In this document: piece by piece, positions 34,093 to 42,823 of the stretch
How positions within the stretch are numbered: the first letter of the stretch is position 1
Layout: every line of letters begins with the position of its first letter
Origin: CAVTSA01 sp963737225
Lineage (GTDB): Bacteria; Chloroflexota; Dormibacteria; Dormibacterales; Dormibacteraceae
Length of the DNA stretch: 64,000 nt
Assembly (NCBI GenBank): GCA_963737225.1
Contig: CAVTSA010000017.1
Span: forward strand, 310,001 to 374,000
Direction of reading: 5' to 3'
The notes under the pieces: generated by a model
What the model was told of the DNA's origin: nothing
What the model saw: only the letters and a program-made list of their open reading frames with translations
Database searches by the model: none
Made by a program: the position numbers and the translations under genes

Positions 34093-36159
34093 ATGGCAGA
34101 GACGAAGCAGCAGGTCAGAACCGAGGGTCAGATCGGGGACTGGCATTACCAGGAACCGGTCAACTGGCGCGACACCGACGTCGACGAGGCGACGCTGGTC
34201 TCCTGGTACCGGCTGATGCTGCTGGGAAGGCAGATCGACGCTCGCTGCCAGGTGCTGAACCGGCAGGGGCGGGCCCCGTTCGTGCTCTCCGGCTCGGGCC
34301 ACGAGGCGGCCCAGGTAGGCGTCGCGTCGGCGTTGCGAGGGGGCTACGACTGGGTCGCCCCCTACTACCGGGACGTCGTCTTCTGCCTCCGGGTGGGGAC
34401 CACCCCGCTGGAGCTGATGCTGGCCGTGCTGGCCAAGCCCGAGGGCCGCGAGTCGGGAGGCAAGCAGACCCCCGGCCACTTCAGCAACCGTGATCTCAAC
34501 ATGATCACCAACGCCTCACCGCTGGCGACCCAGATGGTGCACGCGACGGGGGCCGCCTGGGCCCTCAAGCACGATGGCACCGACAAGGTCGCGATGACCT
34601 GCTACGGGGAGGGGGCCGGCGCCGAGGGCGACGCGCACGAGGCCTTCAACTTCGCCGCCATCGACAGGCTGCCGGTCATCTTCGTCTGCCAGAACAACAC
34701 GGTGGCCATCTCCACGCCGTACCGCAAGGAGTACGGGGTGGACCACGTGGCGTACCGCGCGCTCGGCTACGGCTTCCCCGGCGTGACCTTCGACGGTCGC
34801 GACCCGGTGACCTCTTACCACGTCGCCCGGCAGGCGGTGGCGCGGGCGCGAGCCGGCGAGGGGCCGACGTTGCTGGAAGGGATGGTCGACCGGCTGGGGG
34901 CGCACTCCTCGGAGGACGACCAGCGGCGCTACCGCACCGCCGAGGAGTTGGAGGCTCTCTCCCACAACGACTGCCTGATCCAGTTCCGGATGCGCCTGGT
35001 CGAGGAGGGGATCCTCGACGACCAGAAGCTCGCCGAGCTCGACCAGGAGGTCAAGGCCGAGGTCAACACGGCGACCAAGACCGCCATGGGCTCCCGCGAC
35101 GCCGAGCCCGAGGAGGCTCTCACCAACGTCTACGGAGCCCCGGTGCCGGAGCCGATCGAACCGGCCGCGAACGTGCCCGCGGAGAGCCTGAACATGGTCC
35201 AGGCCCTGAACCAGGCGATCGACGGGGAGATGGCCCGCGACGACCGGGTGCTGGTGATGGGTGAGGACGTGGGACCCAAGGGCGGCGTCTTCCTGGTCAC
35301 CGACGGGCTCTACGACAGATACGGCGAGGGGCGCGTCATCGATACCCCGCTTGCCGAGTCGTCGATCGCCGGCTTCGCGGCCGGGATGGCGATGGCGGGC
35401 CGCATCCCGATCGCGGAGATGCAGTTCACGGACTTCGCGCACATGGCGTTCAGCCAGATCACGAACGAGATCGCGAAGATCCGCTACCGCTCGAACGGCG
35501 ACTGGGGCGTGCCGATCGTGGTCCGGGCACCGATGGGCGGCGGCTCCAACGGTGCCCTCTATCACTCGCAGTCGATCGAGGCCCGTTTCGCCACACCCGG
35601 GCTCAAGATCGTCATCCCCTCCGGGCCGCGCGAGGCGAAGGGTCTCCTGATCGCAGCCATCCGCGACCCCGACCCGGTGCTCTTCTTCGAGCACAAGCGC
35701 CTCTACCGGATGTACAAGGAGGAGGTTCCGACGGGCGAGTACCTGATCCCGCTGGAGCAGGCGAAGGTCGCCCGCGAGGGTGAAGACCTCTCCATCTTCT
35801 GCTACGGCCTGATGGTCCACTACGCGATCGAGGCCGCGCGCCGCCTGGAGCAGGACGGCTGGTCGGTCGAGGTGGTCGACCTGCGGACGGTCTATCCGCT
35901 GGACAAGAAGGCGATCATCGACTCGGCCCGGAAGACGGGCAAGGTTCTGGTCCTGTACGAGGACAACCTCTCGGTCTCCATCGGCTCCGAGGTGGCGGCC
36001 CTGGTCGCCGATGAGGCCTGGCAGTGGCTGGACGCGCCGGTCAAGCGCCTGGGCGGCCTGGACGTGCCGAACCAGCCCTACGCGAAGCCGATGGAGAACT
36101 TCTTCATGCCGAGCCCGGACAAGGTCTACGCGGCGCTCAAGGAGCTGGCGGAGTACTGA
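34093..36159 (+). CDS. 2-oxoacid dehydrogenase E1, fused alpha-beta chain
   Basis: 688 residues from the ATG reading MAETKQQVRTEGQIGDW. Residues 1-360 correspond to E1-alpha (thiamine-diphosphate motif GEGAGAEGDAHEAFNF ... CQNN; phosphorylation-loop-like YRTAEE), and about 380-688 to E1-beta (MGEDVGPKGGVF, DTPLAESSIAGFAAGMA, RAPMGGGSNGALYHSQS, PLDKKAIIDSARKTGKVLVLYED). The two are joined by a short acidic/proline linker. The fusion order and sequence favour a branched-chain 2-oxoacid dehydrogenase, though pyruvate cannot be excluded. Its stop overlaps the E2 start (TGATG), showing tight coupling. Confidence 0.93.
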   Translation: MAETKQQVRTEGQIGDWHYQEPVNWRDTDVDEATLVSWYRLMLLGRQIDARCQVLNRQGRAPFVLSGSGHEAAQVGVASALRGGYDWVAPYYRDVVFCLRVGTTPLELMLAVLAKPEGRESGGKQTPGHFSNRDLNMITNASPLATQMVHATGAAWALKHDGTDKVAMTCYGEGAGAEGDAHEAFNFAAIDRLPVIFVCQNNTVAISTPYRKEYGVDHVAYRALGYGFPGVTFDGRDPVTSYHVARQAVARARAGEGPTLLEGMVDRLGAHSSEDDQRRYRTAEELEALSHNDCLIQFRMRLVEEGILDDQKLAELDQEVKAEVNTATKTAMGSRDAEPEEALTNVYGAPVPEPIEPAANVPAESLNMVQALNQAIDGEMARDDRVLVMGEDVGPKGGVFLVTDGLYDRYGEGRVIDTPLAESSIAGFAAGMAMAGRIPIAEMQFTDFAHMAFSQITNEIAKIRYRSNGDWGVPIVVRAPMGGGSNGALYHSQSIEARFATPGLKIVIPSGPREAKGLLIAAIRDPDPVLFFEHKRLYRMYKEEVPTGEYLIPLEQAKVAREGEDLSIFCYGLMVHYAIEAARRLEQDGWSVEVVDLRTVYPLDKKAIIDSARKTGKVLVLYEDNLSVSIGSEVAALVADEAWQWLDAPVKRLGGLDVPNQPYAKPMENFFMPSPDKVYAALKELAEY

Positions 36160-37523
36160 TGGCTGAGACGAGTCGCGTCACGATGCCCCAGCTCGGGGAG
36201 TCGGTCCACGAGGGGACCATCTCCAGGTGGCTGGTTCAGCCGGGAGAGCGGGTGGAGGAGTTCGAGCCGCTGCTCGAGGTCGACACCGACAAGGTCAACG
36301 CCGAGGTCCCCTCGCCGGTGACCGGGATCCTGAAGGAGATCCTCGCCCCGGAAGGCGAGACGGTGGAGGCGGGGGCCGAGATCGCGCTGGTCGAGCTGGA
36401 GGGTTCGGACGGCGGCGGGCGCACTCCGGGTCCCGCCCCGGCGGCGGCGATGCCGACCGCCAGCCCCAACGGGGAGGCACCTTCGGAGGGCCCTGCCGAG
36501 CCGGTTGCGCCGGAACGGGACGACCAGGGCCGGCGGCGCTACTCGCCGGCGGTGCTGCTGCTGGCACAGGAAAACGACCTCGACCTGAGCGCGGTGTCCG
36601 GCACCGGCATGGGAGGGCGGGTCACCAAGAAGGACGTGCGCGACTTCCTGGCCCGCGGTGAGGCGCGCGCGGCCACCGCGGAGGCTCCCGCCGAGGCCGT
36701 GCAAGCGGCGGCAGCGCCCGCCCCGGCTCCGGTGGAGACGAGCAGCGCACCCGCCCCGCCGAAGCCCTCGCCTGCGCCGGCGCCGGCGCCCGTTCCGGCT
36801 CCGCCCTCGCGAGTGGAAGGCGGGCCGGACGACGAGGCGGTACCGCTGACGCGCATCCGCCGGCTGATCGGCGAGAACATGACGCTCTCCAAGACCACGA
36901 TCCCCCACGCGTGGCAGGTCCAGGAGGCCGACATGTCGGGGGTGGTCGCCAACCGCAACCGCAACAAGCAGTCCTTCGCCGGCCGCGAAGGCTTCTCCCT
37001 GACCTACCTCCCCTACGTGCTGGGGGCGGCCGTCTCCGCGCTGCGGGAGCACCCCGCGGTCAACGCCACCTTCAACGGCGACGAGATCCTGGTGCACAAG
37101 CGCATCAACCTCGGTGTCACCGTCGGCCTCGAGGACACCCTGGTGGTGCCGGTGATCCGCGACGCCGACAGCCTCTCGGTGGCCGGCCTGGCACGCGCCG
37201 TCAACGACGTCGCGACCCGGGCGCGGAGCCGGAAGCTGAAGGCGGACGATCTCGCCGGCGGCACGTTCACGGTCAACAACTCGGGCACCTTCGGGACCAT
37301 CTTCAGCTACTCCGTGATCAATCCCGGGCAGGCCGCGATCCTGACCATGGAGGCGATCCAGGAGCGGCCGGTGGCGGTGAACGGGATGGTCGGGGTCAAA
37401 CCGATGATGTACATCTGCTTCTCGTTCGACCACCGTGTGCTGGACGGTCTGCAGGCAGGCCGCTACATCGTCTCCGTCAAGCGCTGGCTGGAGGGCATCG
37501 CCGCCGAGACGCCGATCTACTGA
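36159..37523 (+). CDS. 2-oxoacid dehydrogenase E2 (dihydrolipoyllysine acyltransferase)
   Basis: 454 residues from the ATG overlapping the E1 stop. Domains: one lipoyl domain (1-80, lipoylated Lys45 in EVDTDKVNAEV), a Pro/Ala linker, a peripheral-subunit-binding domain (about 125-165, YSPAVLLLAQENDLDLSAVSG-type), a second linker of Ala-Pro repeats, and the acyltransferase core (about 220-454) with the catalytic HRxxDG at His425-Gly430 (FDHRVLDG). It transfers the acyl group from E1 to CoA and forms the core of the complex. A branched-chain substrate would feed the acyl-CoA dehydrogenases and propionyl-CoA genes elsewhere in the window. Confidence 0.94.
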   Translation: MAETSRVTMPQLGESVHEGTISRWLVQPGERVEEFEPLLEVDTDKVNAEVPSPVTGILKEILAPEGETVEAGAEIALVELEGSDGGGRTPGPAPAAAMPTASPNGEAPSEGPAEPVAPERDDQGRRRYSPAVLLLAQENDLDLSAVSGTGMGGRVTKKDVRDFLARGEARAATAEAPAEAVQAAAAPAPAPVETSSAPAPPKPSPAPAPAPVPAPPSRVEGGPDDEAVPLTRIRRLIGENMTLSKTTIPHAWQVQEADMSGVVANRNRNKQSFAGREGFSLTYLPYVLGAAVSALREHPAVNATFNGDEILVHKRINLGVTVGLEDTLVVPVIRDADSLSVAGLARAVNDVATRARSRKLKADDLAGGTFTVNNSGTFGTIFSYSVINPGQAAILTMEAIQERPVAVNGMVGVKPMMYICFSFDHRVLDGLQAGRYIVSVKRWLEGIAAETPIY

Positions 37524-37544
37524 GCGATCGCGGGCCGGCTGCCC

Positions 37545-38045
37545 TCACTCCCCGGTGACGCCGTCCAGGAGCTCTCTCGTCGCGTCGGCGTGACCGGCAT
37601 GACGCGCGGTCTCGCTGATCAGGTGCAGCACGACCCAGCGCGCGTCAAGGTCCGGGCGGCGAGCGCAGGCGACGTCGAGACCGGTGAGGGCGCGGATCGC
37701 CGCGTCGGTGGCGGCCGCCCGCTCCCGGTAGGCGACGATCGCGGCCGGTACCGACAGCTCGGGGCCGGGCTGGAACTCCTCTTCGCTGCGGGAGGTCCGG
37801 GCCCGATCGAGCAGCGTGCCGTCGATCCATCGCCACTCGACATGCGTCAGGTGGTTGACGATTCCCAGCAGGCAGATCAGCCGGCCCGGCTCCGGCCGCC
37901 GGCGCGCACCTTCTTCGTCGACGCCGTCCAGCTTCCGGATCAGAGAGCCACGCAGGTAGTCGAGCCAGGAGAGGAGCAGCTCACGCTCGTCGGGATTGCC
38001 GGTCGGGAAGCCGGCCTCCTCGGCAGCCTTGGTACCGTGCCGCAT
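37545..38045 (-). CDS. DinB/DUF664 family putative metal-binding protein
   Basis: 166 residues from the ATG reading MRHGTKAAEEAGFPTG, with GGGAGG two bases further upstream; an in-frame start at 38078 lies in the intergenic repeat. The four-helix-bundle DinB pattern is seen in LLLSWLDYLRGSLIRKL, the first metal His in VNHLTHVEWRW and the C-terminal HLISETARHAGHAD with two more His. Such proteins bind a divalent metal and include mycothiol- or bacillithiol-dependent transferases, but most are uncharacterised. It is convergent with the E2 gene. Confidence 0.82.
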   Translation of the reverse strand: MRHGTKAAEEAGFPTGNPDERELLLSWLDYLRGSLIRKLDGVDEEGARRRPEPGRLICLLGIVNHLTHVEWRWIDGTLLDRARTSRSEEEFQPGPELSVPAAIVAYRERAAATDAAIRALTGLDVACARRPDLDARWVVLHLISETARHAGHADATRELLDGVTGE

Positions 38046-38087
38046 AGCCTCCCGAAGGTAGCACCGGCATCGGGACATGCAAAGGGC

Positions 38088-38152
38088 GATTGGTGCACCA
38101 ACCGCCTATTCCGAGCAGCGCAAGTGGGGGATTGGTGCACCAACGGCCGACT
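38088..38152. repeat. Paired TTGGTGCACCAA repeat, locus 2
   Basis: Two copies of GATTGGTGCACCAAC about 43 bases apart, each followed by CGCCTATTCCGAG- or GGCCGACTCCGAG-like sequence. The core TTGGTGCACCAA is a perfect 12-base palindrome. The pair lies in the gap 3' of the frameshifted luciferase-like gene (stop 38182, minus strand). Closely similar pairs occur at 54566-54640 and 57512-57578. Confidence 0.85.
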
Positions 38153-38181
38153 CCGAGGACGTTGGGGACCGGGTCCCCCCG

Positions 38182-38941
38182 TCAGGAGTAGCGCTCGAGC
38201 ACGCGCCTCACGCGAGTGAAGTCGACCGGGTCGTCACCCTCCATCACGATCATCTGCGCTCCGGCCTCGATCAGCGCGTCGAGCTCCTGGTCGTCGAACC
38301 CGGCGGCCCCGCACATGCGCTCGATCGCCTTCGGGTCGCGCCCCACCCTGTCGCACCACTCGTCGAGGATCCGGTTCTTCCGGCCCCACTGCTCGGCGTC
38401 TCCGAAGCCGTGCCACATGTCCGCGTACTGCGCGACCAGCCGCAGCGTCACGCGCTCGCCGCCGCCGCCGATCAGGATCGGCACCGAACCCAGCCGGAGG
38501 CGGCGTCAGCTTCTTGAGCCGGGAGCGGATGCGCGGCAGCGCCTCCTCGAAATCTCGCAACCGGCTCTGGACGGTGCCGAACTCGTAGCCGTACTGCTCG
38601 TAGTCCCGGCGCGCCCAGCCGGCGCCCACGCCGAGGATGGTCCGGCCTTGCGAGAGATGGTCGATGGTCCCGGTCATGAACGCCAGCAGCTCCGGGTTGC
38701 GATAGCTGTTCCCGTTGACGAGCGCCCCGATCTGTGCCCGCTCGGTGACGACCGCGATCGCCGCCAGCACCGTGTTGCACTCGAACGTCGCACCGTCCGG
38801 GCTGCCGGAGAACGGGAACATGTGGTCGGAGGCGAGGATCGCATGCACACCCAGCTCGTCCAGGCGGCGCGCGCCGTCGAGGAGCGACTGTGTCGTCGTG
38901 TGCTGGAGGTGGAGCTGATAGGCGACCTTGACTCGAGGCAT
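38182..38941 (-). CDS. Luciferase-like (LLM class) flavin/F420-dependent oxidoreductase, frameshifted
   Basis: The N-terminal part, from the ATG at 38941 (MPRVKVAYQLHLQHTT), carries ASDHMFPFSG, NGNSYRNPELLA and ILGVGAGWARRDYEQYG, classic LLM-family barrel segments. Near 38500 the frame shifts; the continuation VPILIGGGGERVTLRLVAQYADMWHGFGD down to 38182 is in a different frame and matches the C-terminal half of the same family. One indel in the Pro/Gly-coding stretch restores a protein of about 250 residues. LLM enzymes use FMN or F420; the cofactor cannot be fixed here. Confidence 0.78.
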
Positions 38942-39035
38942 CGCACCAAACCTACTGAACCGTGAACTCGAATGAGCGCGATCGCCGCGGGGACGGCGAC
39001 GACCATCCGCTCCGTAGACTCAACGGTTCCGGCCC

Positions 39036-39698
39036 ATGTCGATGCGCACCGAGACCCTGACCCTGGAGGCGCTGAGCGCGGACCGTCCGGGCGTGCTCTC
39101 GGCGATCACCCAGGTGATGTTCCGCCATGGCGCCAACATCAACGAGATCTCGACCATGCGCGCGCAGCCGGGCCGCTCGGCGACGTATCTCGAGGTGGCG
39201 GGCGACTTCGATCGCGTCGCGCTGCTCGAGGATCTCCAACGGCTCGACGACCTTCAACTGACGGAGATCCCCTCCTTTCGGGCCATCTTCGGCAAGCGGG
39301 TGATCGTGGTCGGCGGTGGCGCCCAGGTCGGAATGGTCGCCCAGGGCGCGATCGCCGAAGCCGATCGCCACAACATCCGCGGCGAACGCATCTCGGTCGA
39401 CACCATCCCTCTGGTCGGGGAAGCGCGGCTGGCGGCCGCCGTCCGGGCGACCGCGCGCCTGCACCGGGCGCAGGTGCTGGTCCTCGCCGGCGCGCTGATG
39501 GGAGGCGACATCAGCCGGGCCGTACGGGAGATCCGCGAAGAGGGCATCGTCGTGATCTCGCTGCGGATGGCGGGCTCGGTGCCGCGGGCCGCCGATTTCG
39601 TGGTGTCGGACCCCGTGCAGGCAGGCGTCATGGCGGTGATGCTGATCGCCCAGACGGCCAGGTTCTCGATCGAACGCGCCCGGGGCAAGGAGTTCTGA
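39036..39698 (+). CDS. ACT-domain protein with DUF5612-type C-terminal domain
   Basis: 220 residues. Residues 5-80 form an ACT domain (LEALSADRPGVLSAITQVMFRHGANINEI-like), the usual small-molecule-binding module. The C-terminal part (GKRVIVVGGGAQVGMVAQGAIAEAD, GERISVDTIPLVGE, VLVLAGALMGGDIS) matches what I recall of DUF5612 proteins, found in archaea and some bacteria, with a Rossmann-like glycine motif. Possibly an amino-acid-responsive regulator or energy-coupled sensor; function unproven. A second Met two codons in is an alternative start. TAGACT lies upstream. Confidence 0.8.
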   Translation: MSMRTETLTLEALSADRPGVLSAITQVMFRHGANINEISTMRAQPGRSATYLEVAGDFDRVALLEDLQRLDDLQLTEIPSFRAIFGKRVIVVGGGAQVGMVAQGAIAEADRHNIRGERISVDTIPLVGEARLAAAVRATARLHRAQVLVLAGALMGGDISRAVREIREEGIVVISLRMAGSVPRAADFVVSDPVQAGVMAVMLIAQTARFSIERARGKEF

Positions 39699-39929
39699 AC
39701 GGCGCCGTCTCGGAAGCTGGAGCACCTTGCCGGTCACCAGGTCGGGGAGCGCACATGCGTGTGCGAAAGCCTGTGGAAACAGTGGAAAAGTCGCTGCCTC
39801 TTTGTTCACATCCGCCAGCGCTACCGGCGCTCCACCCTCGTCCTGGGGCATCACCCTACCCGAAGCCGATGCTCAAGGTAAAGACTTGGGTGCCACGGTT
39901 GCAACGGCGAAAACTCGTTCGGTGCCAGG
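39699..39929. other. 231-bp convergent intergenic region, no gene assigned
   Basis: Lies between convergent stops of the ACT and ThpR genes. It is less GC-rich than its surroundings in places (for example CTCTTTGTTCACATCC and GGTAAAGACTTGGG) and contains small inverted segments such as GCACATGCGTGTGC and AGCGCTACCGGCGCT. No convincing ORF, tRNA, terminator T-tract or known riboswitch was identified. Confidence 0.5.
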
Positions 39930-40514
39930 CTACTCGCGATCGCCTACGCCGCCGTCGAAGTGCGTCAATTGGTACTGCTGGAGTGGCACATACACCGATC
40001 CCCGCGGGCCGGGACGGCTCTCGAAGAGGGTGAACGAACGGGCCTCCCAGGCGGGCAGCGGCTGCGGGTCCAAAAGCGCGGGCAACCGCGCCCCCGACCG
40101 TACCCGGCACAGGGTCAGATGCGGGTTGTAGGGCCGCTCGTCGCCCATCACCCCCGCCTCGCGGCAGGCCCGGGCCACCTCGCCGGCGAGCGCCGCGAGA
40201 GGCTCGCGGCCTCCCGCCACACCGATCCAGAGCACCCGCGGGCGGGCAGGGGTCCCGAAGCTGCCGAGCGCCCCCAGCTGGAGCCTGAACGGGGGCCGGT
40301 GGACGCCCGCCAGGCGGGCCGCCATCCGCGTCATCGCCTCCGGCTCCACCCAGCCCAGGAAGTAGAGCGTCAGGTGGAGGTTGTCGGCGGGTGCCCAGCG
40401 CTGGTCGGGTGCGAGCTCGGCGCACCGCGCCAGGTAGCGGGCCAGCAGCTCGCGCACCTGGTCGGGCAGCGCCAGCGCGACGAACAGCCGCGATCGCGTT
40501 CCAGGGGCACTCAC
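39930..40514 (-). CDS. thpR: RNA 2',3'-cyclic phosphodiesterase (2H phosphoesterase)
   Basis: 194 residues from the GTG reading VSAPGTRSRLFVALAL; an in-frame start at 40559 runs into the divergent promoter. Two His-x-Thr/Ser-x motifs define the 2H phosphoesterase superfamily: LHLTLYFLG (about residue 47) and NPHLTLCRV (about residue 130). Bacterial ThpR/LigT enzymes hydrolyse 2',3'-cyclic RNA ends and can join 2'-5' RNA linkages in vitro. Divergent from a small membrane protein gene with only 24 bases between start codons, so the promoters overlap. Confidence 0.88.
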   Translation of the reverse strand: MSAPGTRSRLFVALALPDQVRELLARYLARCAELAPDQRWAPADNLHLTLYFLGWVEPEAMTRMAARLAGVHRPPFRLQLGALGSFGTPARPRVLWIGVAGGREPLAALAGEVARACREAGVMGDERPYNPHLTLCRVRSGARLPALLDPQPLPAWEARSFTLFESRPGPRGSVYVPLQQYQLTHFDGGVGDRE

Positions 40515-40538
40515 GACCGGGCTCCTACACTGCGCGGG

Positions 40539-40769
40539 ATGGGAGCGCAGACCGGGCACTTGCTGGCCGGGCTGGTGATGGGGATCTCAGCCATCCTCCT
40601 CGGGGCCGGGCTCTGGGTTGCCGCCATCAACCGCCGCCGCCATCGCGATCATGCGGCCGCGACCTATTACGGGATGGGAGGTCCGGTCTACACCGCCGCC
40701 CAGTCGGGGTGCGCCACCGTCGCGATCATCGGCGGCCTGATCATCCTGATCTGGGCCTTCGTCGGCTGA
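40539..40769 (+). CDS. Small two-helix membrane protein, 76 aa
   Basis: Starts at the ATG reading MGAQTGHLLAGLVMG. Two hydrophobic helices (about residues 8-27 and 55-75) flank a basic loop RRRHRDHAAATYYGMGG. TACACT lies seven bases before the ATG, so the transcript is probably leaderless. No family recognised. Convergent with the CvpA-like gene. Confidence 0.65.
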   Translation: MGAQTGHLLAGLVMGISAILLGAGLWVAAINRRRHRDHAAATYYGMGGPVYTAAQSGCATVAIIGGLIILIWAFVG

Positions 40770-40816
40770 CCGGGCGCTGGAGGCTCCACCAGGCACCGGT
40801 GTGACGGGCCCCGAGC

Positions 40817-41548
40817 CTACGGCGACGGGGAGGCGGAAGGGGACACCACCGGGGTCGGCGTCGGGCGGGGCGGAAGGTCGGAGGGGCCCTCGTGCCCGAT
40901 GACCGGGGTGTGCTTCCCGATCCACATCACGGCCGGGGCCAGGTGCGAGGACTCCAGCTGCTTCTGGATCACCACCCGGTAGACGGCCTGCAGCTGCTCG
41001 AGCGAGCTGAAGTTCGAGATCGCCGAGTCCGGGTTGTTGGCGGTCTTGGCAGCCTGTTCCAGCTCCGCCACGTCGCTGGGGCTGATCACCAGCCGCAGGA
41101 CGGGATTGCCCTGGATGTAGGTGCGGATCGCAAGAGCCTGCGCTTCGCTGGTCGTCGACTGGCCGATCGTCCCGTCGAATCCCTTGCCCAGCGAGACCCC
41201 CAGCGAGAGCATGCCGTAGAGCAGCCACACCGCGATCAGACCGCAGACGACCACTCCCAGCAGGCCGTCGGCGCCCCGGATGACCGGCATCCGGTGGACG
41301 AAGCCGCCCAGCCGCCACCCCGCGTACCCCACGATCAGCGCGATCAGCACCACCGCCAGGCCATCAGCGACGGCGTTCGAATGGAGGTGCCGGTCCAGCA
41401 ACCTCGAGTAGCTGGACCAGTGGTCGACCAGCAGCAGAACGGTGAGCCCGAAGCCGAGCAGGCTGAAGAGCGGCTGAATGGTCCCGCGCTTGTAGCCGAT
41501 GAACATGGCGGCCGCGACGACGAGGACGATCAGAATGTCCAGGATCAC
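40817..41548 (-). CDS. CvpA family membrane protein
   Basis: 243 residues from a GTG start. Four membrane helices in the first 125 residues with the CvpA signature ILDILIVLVVAAAMFIGYKRGTIQPLFSLLGF, followed by a soluble, probably extracytoplasmic domain of about 90 residues and a Pro/Ser-rich tail (PPRPTPTPVVSPSASPSP). CvpA proteins affect colicin V export in Escherichia coli and envelope homeostasis elsewhere. Divergent from the parA-like gene with about 155 bases between starts. Confidence 0.85.
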   Translation of the reverse strand: MILDILIVLVVAAAMFIGYKRGTIQPLFSLLGFGLTVLLLVDHWSSYSRLLDRHLHSNAVADGLAVVLIALIVGYAGWRLGGFVHRMPVIRGADGLLGVVVCGLIAVWLLYGMLSLGVSLGKGFDGTIGQSTTSEAQALAIRTYIQGNPVLRLVISPSDVAELEQAAKTANNPDSAISNFSSLEQLQAVYRVVIQKQLESSHLAPAVMWIGKHTPVIGHEGPSDLPPRPTPTPVVSPSASPSP

Positions 41549-41703
41549 GTCGCGACTCGACGGCGGCGGCGTTTGGCACAGCGCACGAAACCAGGCGTCG
41601 CCCGTCGCGCGCGGACACCGGTCTGAACGCGTGCGAGGACGCCGGGAAGGGAGGACACGAACGGCATTGTAGGTGGGCTCTTCGCAGTAGACTTCCGAGC
41701 CAC

Positions 41704-42510
41704 GTGGCCCGCACCATTGCTATCGCCAATCAGAAGGGCGGCGTCGGAAAGACGACGACGGCGGTCAACCTGGGCGCCGCGCTGGCCGAGCGAGATCAGA
41801 GTGTGCTCCTGGTGGATCTCGACCCCCAGGCGCACCTGACCGTCAACATGGGGGTCAAGTCCCCGGACGAGCTGGACACCACGGTCTACGACCTGCTCAC
41901 CAATCCCGACGTCCAGCTGTCCGACGTGGTCCTCGAGAACTCGACCATGGGCCTTCACTTCCTGCCCTCGAACATCGAGCTCTCGGGCGCCGAGACGCAG
42001 CTCATGCAGGAGATCGGTCGCGAAGGCATCCTCAAAGAAAAACTCGAACCAGCCGGGCGGCGTTACGACTTCGTCGTCATCGACTGCCCGCCGGCTCTGA
42101 GCCTGATCACGATCAACGCGTTCGTGGCGTCCGACGAGGTCATCGTCCCACTGCAGTGTGAGTACTTCGGGATGAAGGGGATGCAGCAGCTTCAGCGCAC
42201 CGTTGACCGGGTTCGCGCGAAGCTGAATCCCCGCCTCCACGTCTCCGGCATCCTCCCCACGATCTTCAAGGCGCGCACCCTGCATTCGCGAGAGGTGCTG
42301 GAGCTGGTCAAGCGCGCCTTCGGCGACCTGGTCTACCCGTTCGCCGTGCGGGACTCGATCCGGTTCGCCGAGTCGCCGCTGGCAGGCGCGTCGATCCTGC
42401 AGTACGCGGGTCAGTCGGACGGCGCCCGCGTCTACCGTCAGCTCGCCGACGCCGTGCTCAACGAGAAGTCGGCCGGTGTCCCGGGACGCGTGGCCGAGCA
42501 GGGTCGCTGA
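41704..42510 (+). CDS. ParA/Soj family chromosome-partitioning ATPase
   Basis: 268 residues from a GTG start (MARTIAIANQKGGVGKTTTAVNLG). Deviant Walker A KGGVGKTT with the signature Lys, LLVDLDPQAHLT, VIDCPPALSL (Walker B-like) and PLQCEYFGMKGMQQL are all typical of Soj/ParA. ParA dimers bind DNA non-specifically and are driven by ParB stimulation. No parB or dnaA gene is nearby, so this may be an orphan ParA acting in positioning or secretion. Followed 14 bases later by a small hypothetical gene that probably shares its transcript. Confidence 0.9.
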   Translation: MARTIAIANQKGGVGKTTTAVNLGAALAERDQSVLLVDLDPQAHLTVNMGVKSPDELDTTVYDLLTNPDVQLSDVVLENSTMGLHFLPSNIELSGAETQLMQEIGREGILKEKLEPAGRRYDFVVIDCPPALSLITINAFVASDEVIVPLQCEYFGMKGMQQLQRTVDRVRAKLNPRLHVSGILPTIFKARTLHSREVLELVKRAFGDLVYPFAVRDSIRFAESPLAGASILQYAGQSDGARVYRQLADAVLNEKSAGVPGRVAEQGR

Positions 42511-42523
42511 TAGGGTGTAGGCA

Positions 42524-42823
42524 ATGGGCAAGTTCAAGCGGGCATCGCTCGAAGGCTCGGATGAGCTCTTCCGCCCTACCCGCCCGCCCGACGAGCGAGG
42601 TGACTGGCACCAGGCCGACGAGCCGATCGACGAGATCATGGAGCCGAAGCCGGCCGTCGAGCACCGGACCAGAGCCGTGCGCCTGGCCCCCGACGAGATC
42701 GAGCTGCTGCTCCAGGCGATCCAGTTCGCGAAGTACCCGGAGCGGGTGAAGGCGCAGAAGCTGCCCCTCTACGAGCACGAGCGATACGACGCGGTGCGTG
42801 CCAAGTTGCAGAACGCGCGTTGA
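42524..42823 (+). CDS. Hypothetical protein, 99 aa
   Basis: ATG reading MGKFKRASLEGSDELFRPTRP. Charged and soluble: a disordered N-terminal half (ERGDWHQADEPIDEIMEPKP) is followed by a helical segment VRLAPDEIELLLQAIQFAKYPERVKAQKLP. No family recognised. Located 14 bases after the parA-like stop, and its own stop overlaps the TTG start of the nitroreductase, so three genes appear co-translated. Possibly a ParA partner, but this is inferred from position only. Confidence 0.7.
   Translation: MGKFKRASLEGSDELFRPTRPPDERGDWHQADEPIDEIMEPKPAVEHRTRAVRLAPDEIELLLQAIQFAKYPERVKAQKLPLYEHERYDAVRAKLQNAR

Noticed and set aside
39795..39815. DnaA-box-like TTGTTCACA and nearby TGTGGAAAC, with a ParA gene 2 kb away, as a possible replication origin
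   Set aside because: Only one near-match box, and no dnaA, dnaN, gyrB or parB nearby.
41704..42823. Chromosome-partition (parAB) locus
   Set aside because: No ParB and no parS-like 16-bp palindrome seen; the gene after parA is too small and lacks a helix-turn-helix, so an orphan ParA is the safer call.
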